A stretch of DNA of 64,000 nucleotides from Mycobacterium sp. ACS1612. GTDB taxonomy: Bacteria > Actinomycetota > Actinomycetes > Mycobacteriales > Mycobacteriaceae. Every line of letters begins with the position of its first letter. The first letter of the stretch is position 1. A model generated the notes under the pieces. That model was not told the DNA's origin. It did not search any database and saw only the letters and a program-made list of their open reading frames with translations. A program made the translations under genes and the position numbers. The stretch lies in contig NZ_LZHZ01000061.1 in the NCBI RefSeq assembly GCF_001667505.1, positions 162,645-226,644 of the forward strand, read 5' to 3'. Shown here in pieces: positions 15,753 through 24,346 of this stretch.

Positions 15753-18548
15753 GTGAGCGCTGTGGGTACCTCGGGGACGGTGCGCATACCGCCGATTCGT
15801 GGGCGGCACGATGAGCTCGAGATAGTTGGTGGGCTGGTTTCTGCAGTGGCTTCCGGTCACGGGGGTGTGCTGGTTGTTGAGGGGCCCCCGGGTATCGGCA
15901 AGAGCCGGTTGCTCACCGAGGTGTTGAGGTTGGCCGAGAAGGCTGGGGTCCGGGCGCTGTTTGGTGAGGCGTTTGAGTACCAGCAGTCGGTGCCGTTTTT
16001 CTCGTTGTTCATGGCGACGCTGCATGCGGATCCTCCCGTGGGTGAGGCTGAGGCCTTGCGCAGGTTGGGTGGTTCGGCGGATCTGCGGTATTGGGTGGTG
16101 CACGATCTGGCCGAGGCGATTCGGGTGGCGGCCGCGCAGACTCCGCTGGTGATCGTGTTGGAGGACATTCACTGGGCCGATAACGCCACGTTGTTGGCCT
16201 TGCGGTCGCTGGCCACGGCGCGGCGGGATGTGGCGGTGTTGTGGGTGTTGACCGCGCGTACCGGGGACGGTGGACCCGCCGTGCAGGACACGTTGTCGGT
16301 GTTGCAGCGGGCCAATGCCACGTTTGTGCGGTTGGGGGCGATCGCGGCGGACGCGGTCGCCGACATGGTCGAAGATGCAGTACGCGCGAAACCCGATGTG
16401 TCGCTGTTGAATTTGGCCTCCAAGGCGCACGGTAATCCGTTTCTGGTCCGTGAGCTGGTGGGCGGGCTGGGCGAGGAGGACCGGCTGAACGTTGCCGGTG
16501 GGCGTGCGGTGGTGACGGGAACGGGGTTGCCGCGGCGGTTGGGTGCCACGATGCATCAGCGGCTGGACCTGCTTAGTCCGCAGGCCTCACAGGTGGTGCG
16601 GGTGGCCGCGGTGCTGCCGGATCGGTTTTCGGCGGGATTGTTGGCCGCGATGCTGGACCGTCAGCCGGTGTCATTGCTGTCGGCGTTGCAGGAGGCGGTG
16701 CGTGCCGATCTGCTCATCGAAGACGGTGAGCAGTTGCGGTTTAGGCATGATTTGTTGCGGGAGGCCACCCGGCAGTCGTTGCCGCAGTCGCTGCTTCGGG
16801 CGATGGAGCGCCAATCAGCATCCATCATGTTGGACATGGGTGCGACGCCGGCCGAGGTGGCCACCCAGTTGGCGCGCAGCGCGGAGCCGGGAGACCGGGA
16901 GGCCATCGATGCGCTGCGTCAGGCCGCGAAATCGGTGGGCCACAGCGATGCGAGCGCGGCCGCGGACTTGAGCAAGCGGGCGTTGGAGTTATTGCCCGTC
17001 GACGATGCCGAGAACGGGTCGTTGGTCGCCGAAACGGTGGCGTGGCTCAACCGGGCCAGCCGCTACGACGAGGCCGAAGAATTGGCCGTCGTGGCGCTCT
17101 CGGAGGCGGCCTCGCCCGACGTCCAGGCCGAGATCCGACTCCGGCTTCCGACGCTCACCAGGCACAGCACGCAGAGGCGGGTGGAGGAGAACCGCCGGGC
17201 GCTGCGGTTGAGCGGGATCAGCGAGGTCATCCGGACACGGCATCTGGCGTGGCTGGCCTACAACCTTGTGTTGCAGGACAAAAGCGGGCAATGGCGCACC
17301 GCAGCCGACGAAGCCACCGCCGCCGCGGCAGCCACCGGTGATCTCGAGGCGACGATCGTGGCCGAGGTCACTCACGCGTTGCTCGATTCTGGTGAGGGCT
17401 ACCCGGCGCGGGCACTAGGCCGCCTCGAGCAGCTTCGCTCACTCGCGTACACGAATGAAACGGCGTTGGCACATGCCTATGCCGAGGGGTACCACGCAAA
17501 TCTGCTGGCGGTGGTCGGGCGATTGGACGACGCGACCGCTAGGGTCGCCGACGGCATGGGGCGGGCCCGCCGGGAAGGCAACTCGTTAGCCCTGGCTACC
17601 TGGGTCGTCTACAGCGGGTGGGTCCACCTCGCCGCTGGTCGGCTCTCGGCCGCTCGCGACGCGGCCGAGTCCCTTGCGCCCCCACAGCCGACAGGCGCGA
17701 CCGAGCACGATGTACATCGATTGCTGATCCTCGCCGAGGTAGCGGCGCACACCGATGACCGGAACTTGTTGCAGCAGGCGGCCAATGATGCGCGTGTTGC
17801 CTACGGCACAGGTTCGCCTGGGCAACGTCGTGCTTCGGCATATGTGCTGGCGCGGGCGGCGTGGTATCGCGACGACGTTCATGAAGCGGCGCGCTGGCTT
17901 GGCGACATCAGCTTGCTGGGGACACCCCTTTTCCCCCACGCGTTGGTTCGGCTGATCTTGGGTGCGCGGGTGGCTTCGGCGGCCGGGGATGCCGGTTTGC
18001 GGGCGCGAGTCTTGCAGGCCAGCGAGGTGCTGGAGCGTGAACGGCCTGCAGTGCCGTTGTTGGCGACGGTGGCCGGATATGCCCGCGGGATACTGGAACG
18101 CGATGCGCGCGCGCTGGTGGATGCTGCTGGGTTGCTTGAATCGTCGCAACGGCCGCTTCTTTATGGTGGCGCCGCCGAGGATGCCGGGGCCGAACTCGCG
18201 CGCATCGCCCGCACTGACGAGGCGGTCGATCAGCTCAACGCCGCATTCGACACCTACAGCCGGTATGAAGCGATCGCCGATGCCCGCAGGGTTGGCCGCT
18301 TGCTGCGCGGGTTGGGTGTGGCACGGCGCATCGTCACCCGCGCGCGGGAAAAAACCGGCTGGGAGAGCCTCACTGAGTCGGAGTTCAAGGTCATCAACCT
18401 CATCGCCGAGGGCGCAACCAATCGCTCCGTCGCACACGAACTCCACCTATCGCCTCACACCGTGAAGACCCACGTACACAATGCGTTTGCCAAGCTCGGC
18501 ATCACCTCTCGGGCTCAATTGACCCAACTCGTGCGCCGCTCAGATTGA
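15753..18548 (+). CDS. LAL-type LuxR regulator with N-terminal AAA ATPase domain
   Basis: The protein has 931 residues if started at the GTG at 15753; a TTG 39 bases upstream is the alternative, and no strong ribosome site decides between them. The Walker A motif is EGPPGIGKS at about 43-51 and the Walker B is LVIVLEDIHWAD near 130-140. A long helical, TPR-like middle follows, then a C-terminal LuxR HTH in the last 60 residues (LTESEFKVINLIAEG, then TVKTHVHNAFAKLG). Proteins of the MalT/LAL family couple ATP and ligand binding to transcription control. The first 1.2 kb uses TTG and GTT codons far more than the flanking genes. The regulated genes are unknown; the oxidoreductase downstream is the nearest candidate. 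Confidence 0.88.
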   Translation: MSAVGTSGTVRIPPIRGRHDELEIVGGLVSAVASGHGGVLVVEGPPGIGKSRLLTEVLRLAEKAGVRALFGEAFEYQQSVPFFSLFMATLHADPPVGEAEALRRLGGSADLRYWVVHDLAEAIRVAAAQTPLVIVLEDIHWADNATLLALRSLATARRDVAVLWVLTARTGDGGPAVQDTLSVLQRANATFVRLGAIAADAVADMVEDAVRAKPDVSLLNLASKAHGNPFLVRELVGGLGEEDRLNVAGGRAVVTGTGLPRRLGATMHQRLDLLSPQASQVVRVAAVLPDRFSAGLLAAMLDRQPVSLLSALQEAVRADLLIEDGEQLRFRHDLLREATRQSLPQSLLRAMERQSASIMLDMGATPAEVATQLARSAEPGDREAIDALRQAAKSVGHSDASAAADLSKRALELLPVDDAENGSLVAETVAWLNRASRYDEAEELAVVALSEAASPDVQAEIRLRLPTLTRHSTQRRVEENRRALRLSGISEVIRTRHLAWLAYNLVLQDKSGQWRTAADEATAAAAATGDLEATIVAEVTHALLDSGEGYPARALGRLEQLRSLAYTNETALAHAYAEGYHANLLAVVGRLDDATARVADGMGRARREGNSLALATWVVYSGWVHLAAGRLSAARDAAESLAPPQPTGATEHDVHRLLILAEVAAHTDDRNLLQQAANDARVAYGTGSPGQRRASAYVLARAAWYRDDVHEAARWLGDISLLGTPLFPHALVRLILGARVASAAGDAGLRARVLQASEVLERERPAVPLLATVAGYARGILERDARALVDAAGLLESSQRPLLYGGAAEDAGAELARIARTDEAVDQLNAAFDTYSRYEAIADARRVGRLLRGLGVARRIVTRAREKTGWESLTESEFKVINLIAEGATNRSVAHELHLSPHTVKTHVHNAFAKLGITSRAQLTQLVRRSD

Positions 18549-18703
18549 CCACAACCGCCGTGGCGTTCGGCATCACTTGCTATGCGTTGGTGTCCGACAG
18601 CCATGAGCATGCAGAGTGGGTGGGGCCGGTGATGCCTGCAGCTCTGCCTTGGTGGCACACCGACCCCGCCGCGCAGTACCGAGATCCTCTGTTCGACGAG
18701 TGA
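18545..18703 (+). CDS. Possible small protein after the LAL regulator (uncertain)
   Basis: A frame of 52 codons opens at a TTG (18545) that overlaps the regulator's stop (TTGA), or at a GTG (18560), and ends at 18703. The product would contain SHEHAEWVGPVMPAALPWW and end in YRDPLFDE. The composition is protein-like, but no ribosome site or homology is apparent, and it could be a remnant of a longer gene. From 18704 to 18904 I see nothing except the leader of the next gene. Confidence 0.25.
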   Translation: MTTTAVAFGITCYALVSDSHEHAEWVGPVMPAALPWWHTDPAAQYRDPLFDE

Positions 18704-18904
18704 CATGAAGATCCCGAATCGGCGTAGACGGCAGCGCACTACTCACCCGGGTGAACGCAGAGGTGGGCGATGACACCTCACCCAGTCTTACCGCATTCTC
18801 AGTACATCCAGAGCCCCGCGGGGTTGCAGGCCAGTTTGCGAGGCCACCGCAGTTGCGTCGCCGTCGTCGAGACGAGTTACCACAACGAAGATGAGGAGAA
18901 TTTG

Positions 18905-19633
18905 ATGAAGGCAGTACGCCAGCACGCTGACGGGTTGCGGCTTGAAGAGATTGCCCAACCTGAACCGGGTCCCGACGAGGTGCTCATTCGAGTCCACGCC
19001 GCGGCGATCACCAGGGATGAGTTGACCTGGTCGACGGATCGGCTGCCTGCGACTCCCTCCTATGAGCTGTGTGGCGTCGTCGAGTCGACAGGACAGGAGG
19101 TCATCGCGCTGACGCCGTTCGATCGCGATGGTGTCGCCGCCGAGTTCGCGGTCGTGTCGAAATCCTTACTTGCGCCGAAGCCGTCCGCACTGACTTATGA
19201 GCAGGCGGCCGCGCTACCGATGCCAGGGACGACCGCGTGGCAGGCGCTAGTCGTCCACGGCAAGATTCAACGCGGCGAGCGATTACTGATCACTGGCAGG
19301 CGCGGCGGAGTCGGACACATAGCCGCCCAACTCGGACCTCACCTAGGGGCGGATCTGGTCGAGGACGGCGAGGATTGTGACCTCCTCTTCGACACCACAG
19401 GCGGAGAGGAGCTGGCGCGTAACGCTGGCGGCGCGGCGCGCGTCGTCACGGTCGCAGCTGAGGCGCCCGGCGCCCAGTATTTCGTCGTAGAGCCAAACGG
19501 TGCGCAGCTCAGTGCGCTGCCAGAACTGCAGCCGCAGATCGACAGCGTTTTTCCGTTGGACCAGTTCGAAGCTGCTTTCGCCCGCACCGCCGAGCACGGC
19601 AAGAAGGGGAAGGTGGTGCTTCGCGTCTCATAG
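18905..19633 (+). CDS. Short quinone-oxidoreductase-like MDR protein
   Basis: The protein has 242 residues from the ATG at 18905, which follows GAGGAGAA (18893-18900). The N-terminal half matches the GroES-like fold of zinc-free quinone oxidoreductases (PGPDEVLIRVHAAAITRDE, then ALPMPGTTAWQAL). The NADPH region starts normally (LLITGRRGGVGHIAAQLG) but then shortens sharply: about 70 residues of the usual Rossmann fold are missing compared with the 310-340 residue norm. The C-terminal strands are retained (FPLDQFEAAFART, GKVVLRVS). It may be a streamlined enzyme or one that lost activity by an internal deletion; the reading frame is intact. Confidence 0.75.
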   Translation: MKAVRQHADGLRLEEIAQPEPGPDEVLIRVHAAAITRDELTWSTDRLPATPSYELCGVVESTGQEVIALTPFDRDGVAAEFAVVSKSLLAPKPSALTYEQAAALPMPGTTAWQALVVHGKIQRGERLLITGRRGGVGHIAAQLGPHLGADLVEDGEDCDLLFDTTGGEELARNAGGAARVVTVAAEAPGAQYFVVEPNGAQLSALPELQPQIDSVFPLDQFEAAFARTAEHGKKGKVVLRVS

Positions 19634-19765
19634 ATATACGGGTATATGCCTGCCAGCCGAACCCGCTGGTATCAAGGCAGTTGACGAGCGTCAGGCCGAT
19701 TCGACGCAATGTAGCGTTCGTCCAGCCGTAACGAACGCCGTCACAATCATCTAGGGGACACAATA

Positions 19766-20212
19766 ATGCAGCCTGCGGGGACCATCCGCATGTATCGTCA
19801 TGCCCCGAGTTTCTCCGGTGACATGCAGCGATGCGGGAGGGCGATGTTCGCGGCGCGGCGATCGACATCGGCCAGGACGACCGTGTCGGTGCTTGGTGAG
19901 ATCGACGCAGTGAATTCACGCGTGATGGCGCGCTACGTCGAGGCCCACACCGGTGTCTCCCGTCAACTATTACTGGACCTGCGCGCGGTCGACTTCTTCG
20001 GCGGCCACGGCTTCACTGCGCTGTATTACATCAGCGTGCACTGCGCGCGCAGCGACGTCGACTGGGTCATCATCGGCGCGCCGCCGGTGCGGCGACTACT
20101 CGACATCTGCGATGCCGATGGCGAACTCCCCCTCGTCGATGACCTTGTCTCGGCGCTGGTACGGCTGGACCGCTGCGCGCAGTGCCGTCGGCACGTGGTA
20201 CCGGTCGGATAG
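19766..20212 (+). CDS. STAS-domain protein (anti-sigma antagonist type)
   Basis: The protein has 148 residues; the ATG at 19766 follows AGGGGA. Residues 35-130 fit the STAS fold: VSVLGEIDAVNSRVMARYVEAH, then the core strand LLLDLRAVDFFGGHGF, where a Ser or Thr normally sits after the DF pair in phosphorylatable antagonists. Here that position reads GGHG, so the classic phosphoserine is not evident. The C-terminus has a CAQCRRH cluster that might bind metal. Such proteins regulate sigma or kinase partners; no anti-sigma gene is adjacent. The actual role is unknown. Confidence 0.6.
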   Translation: MQPAGTIRMYRHAPSFSGDMQRCGRAMFAARRSTSARTTVSVLGEIDAVNSRVMARYVEAHTGVSRQLLLDLRAVDFFGGHGFTALYYISVHCARSDVDWVIIGAPPVRRLLDICDADGELPLVDDLVSALVRLDRCAQCRRHVVPVG

Positions 20213-20281
20213 TCCGTCGTGTAGCACTTCACAACGTTCAGGCGGCACAGGTGGTGACGGCACCGGCGACAAGGGACCGGC

Positions 20282-21652
20282 TCAGCGCCGCGGCTTCACA
20301 CGTGCCGGGATGGGCCCGTCGGCGACGGTGGTGAACGGTACGTCACACGTGAAATCGCTGTCCATAGAACGGACTTCGAGTGCGCGGACGATGGTGGCCA
20401 AGGCCAGCGTGGTTTCCAGCCGGGCGAAGTGCTCACCGATGCATGGCCGGCCGCCGCCGAGGAACGGAAGGAACTCCCAGCGGTTGCGCGCCCTGACGTT
20501 TTCCGGGCTGAACCGGTCCGGGTCGAACACCATGGGGTTGGGCCAGATCGCCGGATCATGGTGCAGCCCATAGATTCCCACCGCGATCAAACTGCCCGCC
20601 TGCACGCGATAGCCGTCGACCGCGATGTCACGGGTCGCCAACCGGGCGACGCCTGCGGCGGGTGGGCACAACCGCAGCGACTCGTGCAGCACCTGCACGG
20701 TGTAGCTGAGCCGCGGCACGTCGTCGGGCGTCAGTTGACGATCACCGATCGCGGCGGCCTCTGCGGCCACGCGATCCTGGATGTCGGGGTGGTGGCCGAG
20801 CACCCACAGCGAATAGGTCAGCGCGGTCGCGGTGGTGTCGTGTCCTGCCAGCATGAAGATCAGCAGATCGTTGGAGATGTCGGCGTCCGAAAGTGGTTGC
20901 CCGGTCTCAGGATCGGACGCGGCGATCAATGCCTGCACCAGCGGGGCGTCGCGCGTCGGATCCGCCCGGCAGGCATGCACCATCTCGTCGGTGATCGTGC
21001 GCATGGCCTGAACCGCGGCGCGGGCCTTGCGCCGTGCCGGGGTCGGCAGCCATCGCGGCGCACGAACCGGGCGCAGCGCCCGGTCGGCGGTGTACGAGGA
21101 CGCCACGTGCATACAGCGGGCGATGGTGTCCGCCCGTTCGTTCAAGTCGATGCCGAGGACCGAGCGACCCAACGACTGCATCGCCACCGTGCGGCATTCG
21201 GTGTCGAGATCGACGTCACCGCCGTCCGGCCAGCGTTCGACGAATTGCTGTGCCGCAGAGGACATGTGGCCGCCGAAGTTCCGGACGTTGTGTTTGGTGA
21301 ACACGGGTTGCAGCGCCCGCTTACGCGGGCGCCACTGCTCGTTGGGCAGCACGAAGAGACTGTCCCCCGCCATGCTCTGCACTTCTTCATGGATGACGCA
21401 GCGCTCGGAGGACGCGTCGCTGCGACCGAGCACGTCGCGTATCGCGTTGGGCGACATCACCGCCACGATGGGCGGGAACAGCTTCGCGGGCCCGAATTGA
21501 ATTCTGCTGAGCGGGCCGCCCGCGTCGCGGATGACCTCCTGACCGGTGTCCAGCCTGCGGACCAACTGCACCAGTTGCCGAAGCGGCAGTGGGTTCTTCG
21601 GCACCAACGGCAGCGCGCTGACGTCGATGGTCTCGGTGGTCGTCGGGTTCAC
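20282..21652 (-). CDS. Cytochrome P450 monooxygenase
   Basis: The protein has 456 residues from the GTG at 21652, which overlaps the stop of the upstream gene (GTGA). All P450 hallmarks are present: I-helix AGHDTT at 269-274 (oxygen activation), ExxR as ESLR at 324-327, PERF-like DPDRFSPE near 378, and the haem-binding loop FLGGGRPCIG with the thiolate ligand Cys404. The product is soluble or peripheral. The substrate is unknown; N-terminal features (PLPLRQLVQLVRRL) resemble fatty acid or terpene hydroxylases of the CYP4/CYP102-like branch found in mycobacteria. Electron partners (ferredoxin or reductase) are not adjacent. Confidence 0.93.
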   Translation of the reverse strand: MNPTTTETIDVSALPLVPKNPLPLRQLVQLVRRLDTGQEVIRDAGGPLSRIQFGPAKLFPPIVAVMSPNAIRDVLGRSDASSERCVIHEEVQSMAGDSLFVLPNEQWRPRKRALQPVFTKHNVRNFGGHMSSAAQQFVERWPDGGDVDLDTECRTVAMQSLGRSVLGIDLNERADTIARCMHVASSYTADRALRPVRAPRWLPTPARRKARAAVQAMRTITDEMVHACRADPTRDAPLVQALIAASDPETGQPLSDADISNDLLIFMLAGHDTTATALTYSLWVLGHHPDIQDRVAAEAAAIGDRQLTPDDVPRLSYTVQVLHESLRLCPPAAGVARLATRDIAVDGYRVQAGSLIAVGIYGLHHDPAIWPNPMVFDPDRFSPENVRARNRWEFLPFLGGGRPCIGEHFARLETTLALATIVRALEVRSMDSDFTCDVPFTTVADGPIPARVKPRR

Positions 21653-22134
21653 GTCGCCGTCCAGGTGAGCGTCTCTCCTTCTCCGGTGATCATCGCAGTG
21701 CCGGGCATCACCCGCAGCCGATAGGGGCTCAACCGCAGTGCAGCAAATTGCTCCGAGGTCGGGCCGTCGGCCCACATGGGGACAATACGAGGGTCATAGC
21801 CTACGGGCGCAGGCGCGTCGGCGAACCTCTTCCAGACCGCGGATCGGGTCTCGTCGTCGTGATACCACTCCACCAGGCAGTCGGCGCTACAGGTGTCGTG
21901 GTTCGTGGTCCAGTAGCTGACCGCCATTTCCGGGTGGACGGCGAGATGCGCCTTCTTCACCGGACTGGGCACCGTGGCGATCCAACCGAACAGATCGATG
22001 CCGTCCCATTCCCAGATCGGATGAAGGATACGGGTACGCGGACGGCAGTTCTCGTCGACGGTGGCGATTGAAGCCCACACGATCGAGTGAGCCATCTCGA
22101 CGAAAGCCGGGGCGATTACCTCAAGCGGTGCCAC
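21649..22134 (-). CDS. Pyridoxamine 5'-phosphate oxidase-like (FMN split-barrel) protein
   Basis: The protein has 161 residues starting at a GTG. It shows the split-barrel pattern: WASIATVDENCRPRTRILHPIWEW (strands 1-3, with the Arg-x-Arg contact to the flavin phosphate) and later VKKAHLAVHPEMAVSYW. This family includes FMN- or F420-binding oxidoreductases and many of unknown role; the length suits the PNPOx-like group. It is translationally coupled to the downstream P450 (GTGA), so both may act on one substrate. The actual cofactor cannot be determined. Confidence 0.75.
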   Translation of the reverse strand: MAPLEVIAPAFVEMAHSIVWASIATVDENCRPRTRILHPIWEWDGIDLFGWIATVPSPVKKAHLAVHPEMAVSYWTTNHDTCSADCLVEWYHDDETRSAVWKRFADAPAPVGYDPRIVPMWADGPTSEQFAALRLSPYRLRVMPGTAMITGEGETLTWTAT

Positions 22135-22179
22135 GCTTTTGAAGCTTAGGCATTACCGCCAGAGGCCGCGCCCGAAGAG

Positions 22180-22539
22180 TCACGACTCCTGAATCTTGCG
22201 GAATTCCTCGGTTTTGCGATATTCCACGTTGCCCTCTTCGGCGGTGGTTTCGATGTGGCCCTTGTCCTTGTCATCGACCCACTCGGTGACGGCGGTTCCG
22301 GAAACCGTGCCGCCGCTGCCGGGCAGTACCGTGGTCTGGAGGTGGTCGTCGTCGTACGCCTGCGCTATCTTCTTGGCCTCTTCTTCGTGCTCGTCGGTGA
22401 CCTCGGGCTTCTCGGTCATCTTCGGTTCTTCGGAGTTCTCGGTTGACTCAGCCTGTCGGCGCTGCTCGCGGACGTCGGGCTGGCCAGTCTGCTGCTGTTG
22501 CTCGGCTTCGCCGGTGCTTTGCTGTTGTTCGGTACCCAT
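22180..22539 (-). CDS. Acidic Gln/Glu-rich protein with small C-terminal domain, unknown function
   Basis: The protein has 119 residues from the ATG at 22539 (MGTEQQQSTGEAEQQQQ); an ATG 33 bases upstream is possible. Residues 1-45 are almost only Gln, Glu, Ser, Thr and Pro, with MTEKPEVTDEHEEE after them, so that half is disordered and very acidic. Residues 60-119 look folded (TTVLPGSGGTVSGTAVTEWVDDKD, with alternating strands). There are no cysteines and no membrane segment. The codon use is normal, which supports a real gene. I do not recognise the family; a stress-protective hydrophilic protein is possible. Confidence 0.55.
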   Translation of the reverse strand: MGTEQQQSTGEAEQQQQTGQPDVREQRRQAESTENSEEPKMTEKPEVTDEHEEEAKKIAQAYDDDHLQTTVLPGSGGTVSGTAVTEWVDDKDKGHIETTAEEGNVEYRKTEEFRKIQES

Positions 22540-22583
22540 GCGGTATGGCTGCCCGAAGGTGTGACCTATCAAACACAGCGCAG

Positions 22584-23180
22584 CTAACCAGCAGGCACGG
22601 CCCGCAACGCAGTGGGAAGGCTGGGCAGGAAGTGCTGTCTGGCGAATGCGCGGATGTCGTCGGCGGTGTCCAAGGGTTGGGTGCTGGGCAGCAGTAGCAC
22701 CATCGCGGCGTAGCGCAGGATGGTGTCTGCCAATTCGGTGACGGCCTGCTCGCCGATCAGCTCGGCGAACCCTGCAGGGAAAATGACCCGCAATGCCTCC
22801 GCCATCCGATCGATGGCGGCGGCGTAGTGCTGATCCGCCAGCTCGAGCACCAAGCCGGGCTCGTCGGTGATCATCCTGTCGAGCACCCGGTGCCGACGAA
22901 ACTTCAGGATCGACAGCGTAAACGCCTCGACGTAGTAGTTCGCTTGCGGCCCAGCAGTTTTCAGCTCGATGGCGATGTCGGCGAACAGCCGGAGGTTCTC
23001 CCGTTCGATGACGGCCGCGACCAGGTCGTCCTTGTTCGCGAACCGCCGGTAGATGGTGGTGCGGCTGACCTTGGCCCGGCGGGCGACGTCGTCGAGGGCC
23101 ACCCGACGGAAGCCGTGCTGTTCGAACTCGACGACTGCGGCGTCGAGGATGGCCTCCAGGGTGGGATCAGCCCCTCGCAT
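22584..23180 (-). CDS. TetR-family transcriptional regulator
   Basis: The protein has 198 residues. The N-terminal HTH is standard: ILDAAVVEFEQHGFRRVALDDVARRAKVSRTTIYRRF, with the recognition helix at about residues 38-48. The C-terminal 140 residues form the ligand-binding, dimerising domain. It overlaps the end of the upstream DUF2236 gene by 14 bases on the same strand, so it is probably the second gene of that operon and a local repressor of it. The ligand is unknown. Confidence 0.85.
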   Translation of the reverse strand: MRGADPTLEAILDAAVVEFEQHGFRRVALDDVARRAKVSRTTIYRRFANKDDLVAAVIERENLRLFADIAIELKTAGPQANYYVEAFTLSILKFRRHRVLDRMITDEPGLVLELADQHYAAAIDRMAEALRVIFPAGFAELIGEQAVTELADTILRYAAMVLLLPSTQPLDTADDIRAFARQHFLPSLPTALRAVPAG

Positions 23181-24033
23181 AGCCCTTTAACGCATAACCG
23201 TTGTAGCGCACCCGCATTGGCAGATGGTCCCACACCCAGTTCACCGGTCGCGACCGCCACAACGCGGCGAACCGCTGATAGCGGCGCTCCTGGCGGTCAC
23301 TCCACGGCAGGCCGAGAAGCTCGCGGGCCCGCGGCGGCAGCCCCCCGGTGGTCAGGAACGCCGCCACCGGATTGAACACCGGCGCGATCACCCGCCACAA
23401 CGCAGGTGACACGGCTTTGGGGCACGGGAAGCCCTTCGTCACGTAGCCGACGCCGTACTTCGCGGTCGGGTGGGCGACGACGATCTCGTCCATCATCCGG
23501 TCCCAATACCGTTCGAACTCGGCGTAGTTCGCGGGCATCGGCCGGTCGCTGACGCCGTAGCGGCGATACCACGTCTTGGACTCCAGGTAGATCTGTTCCT
23601 TCTCGGCCCGCGTCAACCGCTTGACGAACGTGTCGGCGAAGTACAGCACCTGCTCGACGAAGGTGGCGTGCGCCCAGAAGTAGGTGTCCGGATCGAGCGC
23701 GTGGTAGCGGCCCGCCGGTCCGTCGGGGCCCGGCATCTGGCCCTTGACGTGGTGGTGGAAGTCGCGGACCTGAGTGCCCGCGTTCTCGTGGTCGGACCCG
23801 TAGACGGTGTTGAAGATCGGCGGGATGGTGCGCTTGAGTCGCTCCGCGGTGTCGGCGAAGAACGACGAGTGGTCCAGCACGCCCTGGCCGAGTTGGGCGA
23901 GCATGTTCTGCAGCACCGCGGGCCGCGGGCCGATGAGGTACATCCGGTTGTCGCCGAAATACCGCCACACCAGCGACTCGGGCCCCAACGGCAGCGCGTC
24001 GGTGGCGGTGGACTGCTCGGCAAGCTCGGTCAT
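23167..24033 (-). CDS. DUF2236 (MpaB/Lcp-like) oxygenase-type protein
   Basis: The protein has 288 residues from the ATG at 24033. It matches the DUF2236 family, which includes rubber oxygenase Lcp and MpaB: SLVWRYFGDNRMYLIGPRPAVLQ, then VYGSDHENAGTQVRDFHHHVKG and DPDTYFWAHATFVEQVL, whose histidine is the usual haem-ligand position in Lcp. Haem binding is therefore plausible but not proven. Enzymes of this group oxidise hydrophobic substrates or are uncharacterised. It is co-transcribed with the TetR gene that follows. Confidence 0.8.
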   Translation of the reverse strand: MTELAEQSTATDALPLGPESLVWRYFGDNRMYLIGPRPAVLQNMLAQLGQGVLDHSSFFADTAERLKRTIPPIFNTVYGSDHENAGTQVRDFHHHVKGQMPGPDGPAGRYHALDPDTYFWAHATFVEQVLYFADTFVKRLTRAEKEQIYLESKTWYRRYGVSDRPMPANYAEFERYWDRMMDEIVVAHPTAKYGVGYVTKGFPCPKAVSPALWRVIAPVFNPVAAFLTTGGLPPRARELLGLPWSDRQERRYQRFAALWRSRPVNWVWDHLPMRVRYNGYALKGYARG

Positions 24034-24121
24034 GTGCAACAGTGTTACAGATTTCGAACTTTGTACCAACCCGGCGTGAAACCGCCCGGGTAGCGGCCTG
24101 CGAAACGTCGATCTCGACGGA

Positions 24122-24346
24122 TCAGCCGCGCCGCATCCGGGCGATGCCCAGCACGGCCAGCACGCCGGCGATCGTCGCCAGCAGCAGCGACAGCACCAGC
24201 AGCGGCGCGCTGTAGACCACCGACGTGGTCTGCGGCTCGCCGTCCAGCACAGGCGCGACCACCACCGTCGAACTGGCGGCCAACCAACTCAGCACAGCGC
24301 CGACCGCGCAAACCACCGCCGCGACCAACTCGACCCGGGCCCTCAC
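24122..24346 (-). CDS. Small two-helix membrane protein (fourth gene after hemB)
   Basis: The protein has 74 residues from the GTG at 24346, which overlaps the stop of the gene before it (GTGA). It has two membrane helices: ELVAAVVCAVGAVLSWLA at 5-22 and a second at about 48-68 ending in RMRRG. Between them lies a polar external loop (VVAPVLDGEPQTTSVVYSAP). The function is unknown. It is the last of four small coupled membrane proteins following hemB; the one recalled equivalent in H37Rv is the Rv0513-Rv0514 pair. Confidence 0.6.
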   Translation of the reverse strand: MRARVELVAAVVCAVGAVLSWLAASSTVVVAPVLDGEPQTTSVVYSAPLLVLSLLLATIAGVLAVLGIARMRRG

